Part shown: positions 1 to 6,390 of the stretch, one piece after another
How the letters are laid out: the number at the start of each line of letters is the position of its first letter
How positions within the stretch are numbered: the first letter of the stretch is position 1
NCBI GenBank assembly: GCA_023150195.1
Contig: JAKLLI010000065.1
Coordinates: forward strand, 1 to 8,497
Source: Azonexus sp.
GTDB lineage: Bacteria; Pseudomonadota; Gammaproteobacteria; Burkholderiales; Rhodocyclaceae
Reading direction: 5' to 3'
DNA length: 8,497 bases
The notes under the pieces: generated by a model
The model's input: the letters and a program-made list of their open reading frames with translations, nothing else
What the model was told of the DNA's origin: nothing
Database searches by the model: none
Position numbers and translations under genes: made by a program

Positions 1-140
1 CCGAATTCGCGACGCATTTCCGGCACCAGAAAAGCCACATTCAGGATATGAATCTGCTCCGGCAGAATGTGGTGCTTGAAACGGTCCGGGAAGACCATGA
101 TGTTGTCGAAAGCGAGTGAACCGCAAATCAGTGTGGTCAT
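1..140 (-). CDS. PfkB-family carbohydrate/adenosine kinase-like protein, N-terminal fragment
   Basis: Only the first 46 codons are in the window; the gene runs off the left edge. The protein starts with ATG at 138-140 and begins MTTLICGSLAFDNIMVF, followed by a stretch containing ILPEQIHILNVAF and ending LVPEMRREF. This is the opening beta-strand and substrate-side region of the PfkB/ribokinase fold, close to the adenosine-kinase-like proteins I know from betaproteobacteria. These enzymes phosphorylate a sugar or nucleoside with ATP in the cytoplasm; the substrate cannot be read from this piece. The catalytic GAGD-type motif would lie outside the window. The start is 9 bases after the stop of the DUF3426 gene and has no clear Shine-Dalgarno sequence, so translation may be coupled to that gene. 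The family call comes from N-terminal similarity alone and is fairly secure; the specific enzyme is not. Confidence 0.75.
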   Translation of the reverse strand, partial: MTTLICGSLAFDNIMVFPDRFKHHILPEQIHILNVAFLVPEMRREF

Positions 141-149
141 GTGAGGCAA

Positions 150-1130
150 TCAGAGATAAAAGAGGTAGAGACGATAGCCTGCGGCACTCATGCCACGGGC
201 TTCGATCCAGAGCTGGATGGCCGTTTCACCATCGCTGGAAAAGGGTTCGGCCAGCAGTTCGGGCGCCAGATATTCGGCCGGCGGAATGACGCGGCGCGCG
301 ACCACGACATCATTGACGTCAGTGAGCGTCAATTCCAGCGACGGCCAGGCCTGACGATAGGCAGCCAGATTTTTGAGCGATGCATTCAAAATGAAAAGAT
401 CGCGTTCGCTATCCACCTTGAGGCCGGAATTTTCAATCGAAACCAGCGCCGAATCGGTGGGTAAAGGCACCGCCACGCCGAGCAGCGCGTAATACTTTTC
501 CACAACGGGAAAACGCTTCACCACGTCCGTGCGGAACTGGTAGCCCACCTGTCCGATCAGCACCAGCAGCAGCAATACCATCGAGACGACAAATGGCCAG
601 GCCGGGCGTGCCGTTTCCGGCGTATCAAAACCGCGTAGGCCTTCGTTCGCCAAAGCCCCTGCAGCCCAGCGGTTATAGGCGGGCGTTTCGTCGAGACTGC
701 GTGCAGCCAACAATCCCTGATTTCGCGCGGCGGCCACCGGCTCAGCCTTGGGTGTCTCCACGGCCGGCACCGGGGCATCGTCCATGATCATCAGCGTGGC
801 ATCGACGATTTCCGGCACGGGCTGTGCATCCTTCGGGACGTCGGGCTGAGGATGAACAATCCGTTGCGCCGGCGCTGGTGCCGGTGCAGGCATCTCTGTG
901 GTGTCGATGGCTGCGCCGCCCAGCGTCGGCTCCTTGCGCACGTTGCCGGCATGCTCATGCTCGGCCATCGCGCTTTCGCCCATCAGGTGGTCAAACGCAT
1001 TGAACAGGTGCTTGCACTGGCCGCAACGGACCATGCCTGCCTTGAGTCGCAATTGATCCGACGTGACACGGAAGACCGTGTCACAAGCCGGGCAACGGGT
1101 CCGCGTTAGTACCTTGTCCCGGACAGACAT
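150..1130 (-). CDS. Zinc-ribbon, single-pass membrane protein with DUF3426 domain
   Basis: A 326-residue protein of unknown function with three parts. Residues 12-45 are an MJ0042-type zinc ribbon with two CxxC pairs (Cys13/Cys16 and Cys36/Cys39) that should bind one zinc. Residues 50-175 are a low-complexity linker rich in Pro, Ala and acidic residues, including PAPAPAPA at 81-88. Residues about 178-198 form one hydrophobic membrane helix (WPFVVSMVLLLLVLIGQVGY region). Residues about 200-326 match the DUF3426 domain, probably periplasmic. By topology the ribbon would sit in the cytoplasm. Such an arrangement could suit a membrane-tethered sensor or regulator, but that is inference. The ATG at 1130 is the only start before the cysteines and has a good GAGGA site 6 bases upstream; it gives a 25-base overlap with the end of prmA. 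The gene follows accB-accC-prmA and precedes a PfkB-like kinase, a neighbourhood I recall as common in betaproteobacteria. The domain call is secure; the role is unknown. Confidence 0.9.
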   Translation of the reverse strand: MSVRDKVLTRTRCPACDTVFRVTSDQLRLKAGMVRCGQCKHLFNAFDHLMGESAMAEHEHAGNVRKEPTLGGAAIDTTEMPAPAPAPAQRIVHPQPDVPKDAQPVPEIVDATLMIMDDAPVPAVETPKAEPVAAARNQGLLAARSLDETPAYNRWAAGALANEGLRGFDTPETARPAWPFVVSMVLLLLVLIGQVGYQFRTDVVKRFPVVEKYYALLGVAVPLPTDSALVSIENSGLKVDSERDLFILNASLKNLAAYRQAWPSLELTLTDVNDVVVARRVIPPAEYLAPELLAEPFSSDGETAIQLWIEARGMSAAGYRLYLFYL

Positions 1131-1996
1131 ACCCAGTCCTCGCGGACATCGGCCACCTGAAGTGCCACCCAGGGTGCGTAGATCGCCATGATTTCATCCG
1201 CCTGCTCACGCAGGATGCCGGAAAGTGCCAGTTGCCCGCCGCGACGGACGTGGGCGCAAATGGCTGGCGCCAGAACCCGAAGCGGGTTCGACAAAATGTT
1301 GGCGACCACCAGATCGTATTCACCCGCCAAGGCTTCTGCTGAATCGGCAAAGCGCGCACTCACGGCATTGCTTTCCGCATTGGCCCGGGCGGCCTCAACC
1401 GCCAGCGGATCAATATCAACACCCGAGACGGCACCGGCGCCCAAACGGGCAGCGGCAATCGCCAGAATGCCGCTGCCACAGCCGTAGTCGAGCAGTGTCG
1501 CACCCGGGGTCACATGGCGTTCCAGCCACTCCAGACACAAGCGCGTGGTCGGATGCGAACCGGTCCCGAAGGCCATGCCGGGGTCCAGCACCAGATTGAT
1601 CGCGGAGGGATCCGGTGATTCGTGCCAAGAGGGCACGATCCAGAGCCGCTCGGAAACCCGGATCGGATCGAACTGCGACTGGGTCAATTGAACCCAGTTC
1701 TGCTCCTCCAGCGCCTCGACCGCAAAGTCCGGCACCGTCGCCAGGCCAATCGAACTCGCCGCCTCGGCCAGCATCGCCGCCACATCGGCATCCGGCTCGA
1801 ACAGCGCAAGCACCCGGGAATGAGCCCAACCCGGCGTGTTGACCGAACCAGGTTCGCCGAACTGCGGCTTTTCATCGGGCGTACCGGCATCTGCATCCTC
1901 GATGCTGGCGGACAAGGCGCCGATTTCCATCAACGCGTCGCACAACGGCTCGGCGCTGGCCGCATCGGTCAGGAAGCTGACGTTCTGCCAGGTCAT
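1106..1996 (-). CDS. prmA: Ribosomal protein L11 methyltransferase
   Basis: PrmA is a cytoplasmic class I S-adenosylmethionine-dependent methyltransferase that trimethylates ribosomal protein L11 at several positions. The 296 residues match the usual 290-300. Residues 1-100 form the substrate-recognition domain, with the typical opening ending in GALSASIEDADAGTP. A conserved pre-motif reads DPGMAFGTGSHPTT (138-151). The SAM-binding loop is LLDYGCGSGILAIAAA (168-183; glycines 172, 174 and 176), followed by the acidic VDID at 193-196. The catalytic-side motif NILSNPL is at 233-239. The start is 2 bases after the accC stop, with no strong Shine-Dalgarno sequence, which suggests translational coupling to accC. 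The 3' end overlaps the next gene by 25 bases. No key motif is missing. In E. coli prmA sits elsewhere, but its place behind accBC is a familiar arrangement in betaproteobacteria. Confidence 0.97.
   Translation of the reverse strand: MTWQNVSFLTDAASAEPLCDALMEIGALSASIEDADAGTPDEKPQFGEPGSVNTPGWAHSRVLALFEPDADVAAMLAEAASSIGLATVPDFAVEALEEQNWVQLTQSQFDPIRVSERLWIVPSWHESPDPSAINLVLDPGMAFGTGSHPTTRLCLEWLERHVTPGATLLDYGCGSGILAIAAARLGAGAVSGVDIDPLAVEAARANAESNAVSARFADSAEALAGEYDLVVANILSNPLRVLAPAICAHVRRGGQLALSGILREQADEIMAIYAPWVALQVADVREDWVCLSGTRY
1137..1141 (-). promoter_or_regulatory. Ribosome binding site of the DUF3426 gene, inside prmA
   Basis: The minus strand reads GAGGA, then six bases, then the ATG at 1128-1130. 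The site lies inside the last codons of prmA. It supports this start even though it makes the two genes overlap by 25 bases. Confidence 0.7.
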
Positions 1997-1998
1997 GC

Positions 1999-3357
1999 TC
2001 AGGACTTGACCTCGCTCTTGTCGGCCAGCTTGTGCTCCAGATAGTGGATGCTGGTACCGCCTTCGTTGAAACGCGCATCGAGCATCAATTCCTGATGCAA
2101 GGCGATATTGGTCTTGATCCCCTGAATGCTCATCTCCGAAAGGGCGATGCGCATGCGGCGGATGGCCTGCTCACGGGTATCCCCGTAGGAAATCACCTTG
2201 GCCACCATGGAATCGTAATGCGAGGGCACGCGATAGCCCTGATAGATGTGCGAATCGACCCGGATGCCAGGACCACCCGGGGGGTGATAAAACTCGATCT
2301 TGCCGGGAGATGGCACGAACGTGAAGGGATCTTCGGCGTTAATACGGCACTCGATGGCATGGCCACGCAAGGCGACATCCTTCTGGCGGTAGCGCAGTTT
2401 TTCACCGAAAGCAACGCGAATCTGTTCCTGCACGATGTCCACGCCGGTAATCATTTCCGTTACCGGATGTTCGACCTGAACGCGGGTATTCATTTCGATG
2501 AAATAGAACTCCCCATCTTCGTAAAGGAACTCAAAGGTTCCAGCACCGCGATAACCGATCTTGCGACAGGCATCCGCGCAACGCTCACCAATTCTGGAAA
2601 TCAGACGCGGCGGGATATGGGGCGCCGGCGCTTCTTCAATGACTTTCTGATGGCGACGCTGCATGGAACAATCGCGCTCACCCAGATAAATCGCATTCCC
2701 ATGCTGGTCCGCCAACACCTGAATTTCGACGTGGCGCGGGTTTTCCAGGAATTTTTCCATGTAGACCGCAGGATTGCCGAAAAACTGGCCGGCTTCCTGA
2801 CGGGTCATGGCCACAGCGTTAACCAGCGCGGCCTCGGTATGCACCACGCGCATGCCGCGACCACCGCCACCACCGGCGGCCTTGATGATCACCGGATAGC
2901 CGATACTGCGGGCAATCTTGACGATTTCCTTGGGATCTTCGGGCAAGGCACCATCGGAACCCGGAACGCACGGCACACCTGCCGCCTTCATCGCGTCCTT
3001 GGCCGACACCTTGTCACCCATCAGGCGAATGGTTTCGGCACGCGGGCCGATAAAGACAAATCCCGAGGTTTCCACGCGCTCGGCAAAATCGGCATTTTCG
3101 GAGAGGAAGCCATAGCCGGGGTGGATGGCTTCGGCATCGGTCACTTCCGCTGCCGAAATGATCGCAGGCACGTTCAGGTAGCTCTGAGCCGAAGCGGCAG
3201 GCCCGATACAGACGGACTCATCAGCCAGTTTGACGTATTTGGCATCGCGGTCGGCCTCGGAGTGCACGACCACGGTCTTGACACCCAGTTCGCGACAGGC
3301 GCGCTGGATGCGGAGGGCGATTTCCCCCCGGTTGGCAATCAGGATTTTCTCGAACAT
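1999..3357 (-). CDS. accC: Biotin carboxylase subunit of acetyl-CoA carboxylase
   Basis: AccC uses ATP and bicarbonate to carboxylate the biotin carried on AccB, the first half-reaction of acetyl-CoA carboxylase and the entry to fatty acid synthesis. The 452 residues match the E. coli enzyme (about 449) almost position for position. The N-terminal domain starts [16 protein letters not shown]. The ATP-grasp region has Lys116, Lys159 and the glycine-rich loop [10 protein letters not shown] (160-169), with His209 and Lys238. The metal-binding and catalytic residues are Glu276, Glu288, Asn290 and Arg292 in [16 protein letters not shown] (287-302), and Arg338 follows. All the residues I checked are present, so the enzyme should be active. 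It starts 10 bases after the accB stop with a GAGG site 8 bases upstream that overlaps that stop. This is the standard accBC operon, and the encoded proteins act together. The partner carboxyltransferase genes accA and accD are not in the window. Confidence 0.99.
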   Translation of the reverse strand: MFEKILIANRGEIALRIQRACRELGVKTVVVHSEADRDAKYVKLADESVCIGPAASAQSYLNVPAIISAAEVTDAEAIHPGYGFLSENADFAERVETSGFVFIGPRAETIRLMGDKVSAKDAMKAAGVPCVPGSDGALPEDPKEIVKIARSIGYPVIIKAAGGGGGRGMRVVHTEAALVNAVAMTRQEAGQFFGNPAVYMEKFLENPRHVEIQVLADQHGNAIYLGERDCSMQRRHQKVIEEAPAPHIPPRLISRIGERCADACRKIGYRGAGTFEFLYEDGEFYFIEMNTRVQVEHPVTEMITGVDIVQEQIRVAFGEKLRYRQKDVALRGHAIECRINAEDPFTFVPSPGKIEFYHPPGGPGIRVDSHIYQGYRVPSHYDSMVAKVISYGDTREQAIRRMRIALSEMSIQGIKTNIALHQELMLDARFNEGGTSIHYLEHKLADKSEVKS

Positions 3358-3365
3358 GATCGCGG

Positions 3366-3369
3366 CCTC
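3366..3369 (-). promoter_or_regulatory. Ribosome binding site of accC, overlapping the accB stop
   Basis: The minus strand reads GAGG eight bases before the accC ATG. Its first two bases are the last two bases of the accB stop TGA. This close packing suggests that translation of the two subunits is linked. Confidence 0.6.
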
Positions 3370-3826
3370 AGCCGATCACAAACAGCGGTTCGCCGAATTC
3401 CACGGGTTCGCCATTGTCGAGCAGGATGGCCTTCACCGTGCCGTCCGCATCCGATTCGATTTCGTTCAGCAACTTCATGGCTTCGATAATGCACAGCGTA
3501 TCGCCCTTCTTGACCACGCTGCCGACCTGAACGAAGGCAGCAGCACCCGGCGAAGGGGAACGATAGAAGGAGCCGACCATCGGCGATTTGACCACATGAC
3601 CTTCGGGCAAATCATCTTCCTCATCAAGGTTGACCGTAGACGCTGCAGGCGCGGCCGCCATCGGGGCGGGCGCCATCTGGGGCATGGCATATTGCTGCAT
3701 TGGGGCAACGACACCGCCAAAATGCTTGGCGATACGGACTTTTTCTTCGCCTTCGGTCACTTCCAGTTCCGAAATACCGGATTCCTGAACCAGATCGATC
3801 AGTTTCTTGAGCTTGCGCAGATCCAT
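3368..3826 (-). CDS. accB: Biotin carboxyl carrier protein of acetyl-CoA carboxylase
   Basis: AccB carries covalently bound biotin between AccC and the AccA/AccD carboxyltransferase. The 152 residues are typical in length (E. coli 156). Residues 1-36 form the conserved N-terminal segment ([20 protein letters not shown]), followed by a mobile Ala/Pro/Met-rich linker at about 38-65. The biotinyl domain spans about 75-152. It contains the 'thumb' [15 protein letters not shown] (81-95) and the biotinylation motif [10 protein letters not shown] (115-124), where Lys118 is the modified residue. A strong AGGAG site six bases upstream fixes the start. In E. coli AccB represses its own operon; nothing in this sequence proves that here. 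A 54-base gap holding a short hairpin separates it from aroQ upstream, so accB may have its own promoter or simply continue the transcript from aroQ. Confidence 0.99.
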   Translation of the reverse strand: MDLRKLKKLIDLVQESGISELEVTEGEEKVRIAKHFGGVVAPMQQYAMPQMAPAPMAAAPAASTVNLDEEDDLPEGHVVKSPMVGSFYRSPSPGAAAFVQVGSVVKKGDTLCIIEAMKLLNEIESDADGTVKAILLDNGEPVEFGEPLFVIG

Positions 3827-3832
3827 GGGTAA

Positions 3833-3837
3833 CTCCT
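3833..3837 (-). promoter_or_regulatory. Ribosome binding site of accB
   Basis: The minus strand reads AGGAG six bases before the ATG at 3824-3826. It is the best Shine-Dalgarno match in the minus-strand block, which fits a highly expressed carrier protein. Confidence 0.75.
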
Positions 3838-3846
3838 AAATTTTTG

Positions 3847-3861
3847 GCGCCGGAACGGCGC
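3847..3861. other. Short GC-rich hairpin between aroQ and accB
   Basis: GCGCC and GGCGC form a perfect 5-base-pair stem around a 5-base loop, within the 54-base aroQ-accB gap. Read in the direction of the genes it is followed by CAAAAATTT, not by a T-run, so it does not look like an intrinsic terminator. It could be a weak attenuator, an RNA processing site, or chance. No convincing promoter is visible in this gap. Confidence 0.3.
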
Positions 3862-3880
3862 AGAACAGCGGGGATGCCGC

Positions 3881-4363
3881 TTATTGATCCAGATTGATTT
3901 TATTGAGCAGATATTCGAGCGCCAGCCGATAGCCCTCGTGCCCGAGGCCGCAAATCACGCCGATCGCCAGATCCGAGAAATACGAGTGATGCCGGAACGG
4001 TTCGCGGGCATGCACGTTCGACAGATGTACCTCGACAAAGGGGATGGCTACCGCTGCCAGCGCGTCGCGCAAGGCAACGCTGGTGTGGGTGTAAGCCGCC
4101 GGATTGATGATGATGGCCCGAACGCCTTGTTCACGTGCCGCATGGATGCGCTCGATCAGCGCCCCTTCGTGATTGCTCTGGAAGGCTTCCAGCTCAACCC
4201 CGGCACGATCAGCCAGTTGCGCCAGCGACAGATTGATGTCTGCCAGCGTGGTACGGCCATAATGTTCGGGTTCGCGCGTTCCAAGCAGATTGAGATTGGG
4301 TCCGTGCATCACCAGGATGCGCGCCTTTTCTACCGGCCCGGAAGCAGTTTTTCGCTTCGTCAT
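3881..4363 (-). CDS. aroQ: Type II 3-dehydroquinate dehydratase
   Basis: AroQ converts 3-dehydroquinate to 3-dehydroshikimate, the third step of the shikimate pathway to aromatic amino acids. The sequence shows the type II (dodecameric) class. The signature [18 protein letters not shown] (19-36) holds the lid arginine (Arg30) and the active-site tyrosine (Tyr35). [10 protein letters not shown] is at 61-70 and [16 protein letters not shown] at 87-102. [17 protein letters not shown] (111-127) includes the catalytic histidine His113 and substrate-binding Arg124. At 160 residues it is about 10-15 longer than most homologues because of a charged N-terminal extension ([15 protein letters not shown]). 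No other usable start exists before the signature, so the extension is probably real. The Shine-Dalgarno sequence is poor. The gene lies 39 bases after the nucleotidyltransferase-like gene and 54 bases before accB. The role is biosynthetic; no quinate catabolism gene is visible nearby. Confidence 0.97.
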   Translation of the reverse strand: MTKRKTASGPVEKARILVMHGPNLNLLGTREPEHYGRTTLADINLSLAQLADRAGVELEAFQSNHEGALIERIHAAREQGVRAIIINPAAYTHTSVALRDALAAVAIPFVEVHLSNVHAREPFRHHSYFSDLAIGVICGLGHEGYRLALEYLLNKINLDQ

Positions 4364-4402
4364 AGCTGCAAGTTTGCCGCAAATCGCCGCAACTTGTCCA
4401 GT

Positions 4403-4993
4403 CTACTCCGCCAGCAGCGTTGCCAGTCCATCGGCACGGATTCGCGCCCGCTGGCGCCCATCCCGGTGTTTCATGACCACCCGTTCCATCGCGGGCGCCA
4501 TTACGATCAGATTGGCGTCTGCCGTATCCGTTTCAATGCGCAACACCGCTTCAACCTTATCGCTACGCGGGTCAACATGGCTCACATCGAGCCCGCGATT
4601 CAACAAGAAGATTTCCACCTCTTTGGCACTATCGGCGAACAGCAGGATGTCGATATAGGAATGCTCGCCCGCAGTGCCGTCCAGCACGGAACCGGTGAGA
4701 TAGGGATGAAACGGGGCCAGCATCTCCAGCAAACCCAGCGCTGAGCGCCGCAAGACCGCCACCAGCGCGTCTTGCGCCTCACCCCGATACAAGCTGAGAT
4801 GCGTGCGCAGCGCTGCCTCCACCTCCGCGTTATCCGGCAAGGCAGTGTGCTCAGGCAAACCGAGTTGCCGCAGGGCTTTGCGCTTGGCGTGAAAATAATC
4901 ATCCACGCCGTCTTCCGCCATCAAACGGGCGGCCGTTGCGGCTATGGTGGCGCGCATACCGTGATCAGGACGCAGGCGTTCGTGTCGGGGCAT
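4403..4993 (-). CDS. Conserved nucleotidyltransferase-like protein of unknown function, next to mpl
   Basis: The protein has 196 residues, with no signal peptide or membrane segment, so it should be cytoplasmic. Residues 13-95 are mostly helical, with many charged residues (for example HAKRKALRQLGLP at 35-47). Residues 100-119 read TGSVLDGTAGEHSYIDILLF, which resembles the start of a nucleotidyltransferase fold (GS, a spacer, then an SDIDL-like strand). However, Tyr113 stands where the first of the two metal-binding carboxylates is expected. A possible third strand is ADANLIVMAP (158-167). I recall homologues beside mpl in betaproteobacteria, sometimes labelled UDP-N-acetylmuramate-alanine ligase; nothing here resembles a Mur ligase, so that name would be wrong. 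The ATG at 4993 has only a weak GAGCG upstream. The internal ATG at 4957 (Met13, starting MRATIAATAARLMAEDG) may be the true start. The gene is divergent from mpl and leads the aroQ-acc block. The gene is real; the function is unknown. Confidence 0.85.
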   Translation of the reverse strand: MPRHERLRPDHGMRATIAATAARLMAEDGVDDYFHAKRKALRQLGLPEHTALPDNAEVEAALRTHLSLYRGEAQDALVAVLRRSALGLLEMLAPFHPYLTGSVLDGTAGEHSYIDILLFADSAKEVEIFLLNRGLDVSHVDPRSDKVEAVLRIETDTADANLIVMAPAMERVVMKHRDGRQRARIRADGLATLLAE

Positions 4994-5043
4994 GATTCGT
5001 CGCTCGGGGTAAAATCCGTTTCATTCTAACCACAGTACGTGAC
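4994..5043. promoter_or_regulatory. Divergent promoter region between the nucleotidyltransferase-like gene and mpl
   Basis: These 50 bases separate two divergent starts, so promoters for both directions should lie here or overlap the coding ends. On the + strand TAAAAT (5010-5015) differs from the -10 consensus at one base and would start mpl RNA near 5022, giving a leader of about 22 bases. On the - strand TAGAAT (complement of 5023-5028) also differs at one base. Neither has a recognisable -35 box at normal spacing. The two candidates lie only 7 bases apart and face away from each other's gene, so simultaneous polymerase binding would be hindered. There is no clear Shine-Dalgarno sequence in front of mpl. 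The assignment of individual boxes is tentative. Confidence 0.4.
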
Positions 5044-6390
5044 ATGCACATTCACATTCTTGGCATCTGCGGCACCTTTATGGGCGGCATCGCACAACTC
5101 GCCGTGGCCGCTGGCCACACCGTCACCGGCTGCGACGCCAACGTTTATCCTCCGATGAGCGATCAATTGCGTGGCGCAGGCATCGCACTCACCGAGGGTT
5201 ACGACAGTGCCCAAGTTGCCCTGAAACCCGACGTGTTCGTGGTTGGCAACGCCATTTCCCGCGGCAACCCGCTGCTGGAAGCCATTCTTGATCAGGGCTT
5301 GCCGTATGTTTCCGGTCCGCAGTGGCTGGCTGAAAATGTGCTCCAGGGACGCTGGGTCTTGGGTGTCGCCGGCACACATGGAAAAACCACCACCAGCGCC
5401 ATGCTGGCCTGGATTCTGGAAGATGCTCACATGGCGCCCGGCTTTCTGATTGGCGGCGTCCCGCTCAACTTCGGCGTTTCAGCTCGGCTTGGTGAGACAC
5501 CTTTCTTTGTCATCGAAGCCGACGAATACGACACTGCCTTCTGCGACAAGCGTTCCAAGTTCATCCACTACAAACCCCGCACCGTCATTTTGAACAACCT
5601 GGAGTTCGATCACGCGGACATCTTCGCCGATCTGGCAGCCATTGAAACCCAATTCCACCATCTTGTGCGCACGCTGCCGGGCAATGGCCTGATCGTCTCG
5701 AATGCCGGCGAAGCCAGCCTTGACCGTGTTCTCGGTCGCGGTTGCTGGACCCCGGTCAACCGCTTTGCCGATCCGGCCGGCTACCATGCAGACGGAAACG
5801 ATGCCGAGGGCAGCCTGATCCTCAATGGCCCCGAGGGCGAAATCGGTCGCACACAGTGGCAACTCTCGGGACGCCACAACCGCGACAATGCCTGCGCCGC
5901 CCTGCTGGCCGCCCGCCATGTGGGCGTGCCCTTCGACAAAGGCCTGGAAGCGCTCGCTCGTTTTGGCAACGTCAAACGGCGTATGGAAGTGCGTGGCACG
6001 GTCCGCGACATCACGGTCTACGACGATTTCGCGCACCATCCCACGGCCATCGAAACGACGGTCGCCGGCCTGCGGCGCAAAGTCGGTAACGCCCGCATTC
6101 TGGCCGTGCTTGAACCCCGCTCCAACACCATGAAACTGGGCACCATGAAATCCCAACTTCCCGATAGCCTGCACGAGGTGGATGCCGCCTTCTGTTACGC
6201 CGGGAATCTGGGCTGGGACGCCCACGAAGCCCTCGCCCCCATGGGCAACCGCGCACGTGTGGAATCGGATCTGAACACGCTGATCGAGGCTATCGTCGCG
6301 GAAGCCCAGCCCGGCGACCACATTCTGGTGATGAGCAACGGCGGCTTTGGCGGCATTCATCAAAAATTGCTGGAGCGACTTGCCAAATGA
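5044..6390 (+). CDS. mpl: UDP-N-acetylmuramate:L-alanyl-gamma-D-glutamyl-meso-diaminopimelate ligase
   Basis: Mpl is a cytoplasmic murein-recycling enzyme. It uses ATP to join the recovered tripeptide L-Ala-gamma-D-Glu-meso-DAP directly to UDP-MurNAc, bypassing MurC, MurD and MurE. The 448 residues agree with the E. coli protein (457). The N-terminal Rossmann domain starts MHIHILGICGTFMGG and contains DANVYPPMS (31-39). The ATP loop is GTHGKTTTSAML (110-121). The central domain has EADEYDTAFCDKRSKF (158-173) and NNLEFDHADIF (184-194), which is closer to Mpl than to MurC. SGRHNRDNACAALLAA (275-290) follows, and the C-terminal domain has YDDFAHHPTAI (326-336) and SNGGFGGIHQKLL (431-443). All core Mur-ligase motifs are intact. 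No good Shine-Dalgarno sequence precedes the start, but homology fixes it firmly. The stop overlaps the start of the downstream sco gene (ATGA). Its presence implies DAP-type peptidoglycan recycling in the host. Confidence 0.98.
   Translation: MHIHILGICGTFMGGIAQLAVAAGHTVTGCDANVYPPMSDQLRGAGIALTEGYDSAQVALKPDVFVVGNAISRGNPLLEAILDQGLPYVSGPQWLAENVLQGRWVLGVAGTHGKTTTSAMLAWILEDAHMAPGFLIGGVPLNFGVSARLGETPFFVIEADEYDTAFCDKRSKFIHYKPRTVILNNLEFDHADIFADLAAIETQFHHLVRTLPGNGLIVSNAGEASLDRVLGRGCWTPVNRFADPAGYHADGNDAEGSLILNGPEGEIGRTQWQLSGRHNRDNACAALLAARHVGVPFDKGLEALARFGNVKRRMEVRGTVRDITVYDDFAHHPTAIETTVAGLRRKVGNARILAVLEPRSNTMKLGTMKSQLPDSLHEVDAAFCYAGNLGWDAHEALAPMGNRARVESDLNTLIEAIVAEAQPGDHILVMSNGGFGGIHQKLLERLAK

Noticed and set aside
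3..8. An EcoRI-type GAATTC near the left edge, possible cloning junction
   Set aside because: It lies in the middle of a continuous kinase reading frame and the same hexamer also occurs inside accB, so there is no sign of an artificial join.
1416..1829. Open frames on both strands within prmA, rich in Arg, Pro, Gly and Ala
   Set aside because: These are shifted-frame translations of GC-rich coding sequence; prmA is intact across the same bases.
2032..3489. A 485-codon open frame on the + strand, opposite accC and the end of accB
   Set aside because: It is in codon register with accC, so it stays open simply because accC avoids TTA, CTA and TCA codons. The translation is rich in His, Gly and Asp and resembles no family, while accC opposite has every catalytic residue.
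4364..4402. Repeated TTGCGGC and an imperfect AAGTT/AACTT inverted repeat just before aroQ
   Set aside because: Seven-base repeats and a bulged stem in 39 bases are too short to tell from chance, and no T-run or promoter box goes with them.
3884..4744. A 286-codon open frame on the + strand, crossing aroQ and the nucleotidyltransferase-like gene
   Set aside because: Both genes happen to share the same register, so the antisense frame runs through both. It has no recognisable motif and no ribosome binding site.
5479..6363. A 294-codon open frame on the - strand, opposite mpl
   Set aside because: It is also in exact codon register with mpl and has the same cause. mpl is certain from its motifs.
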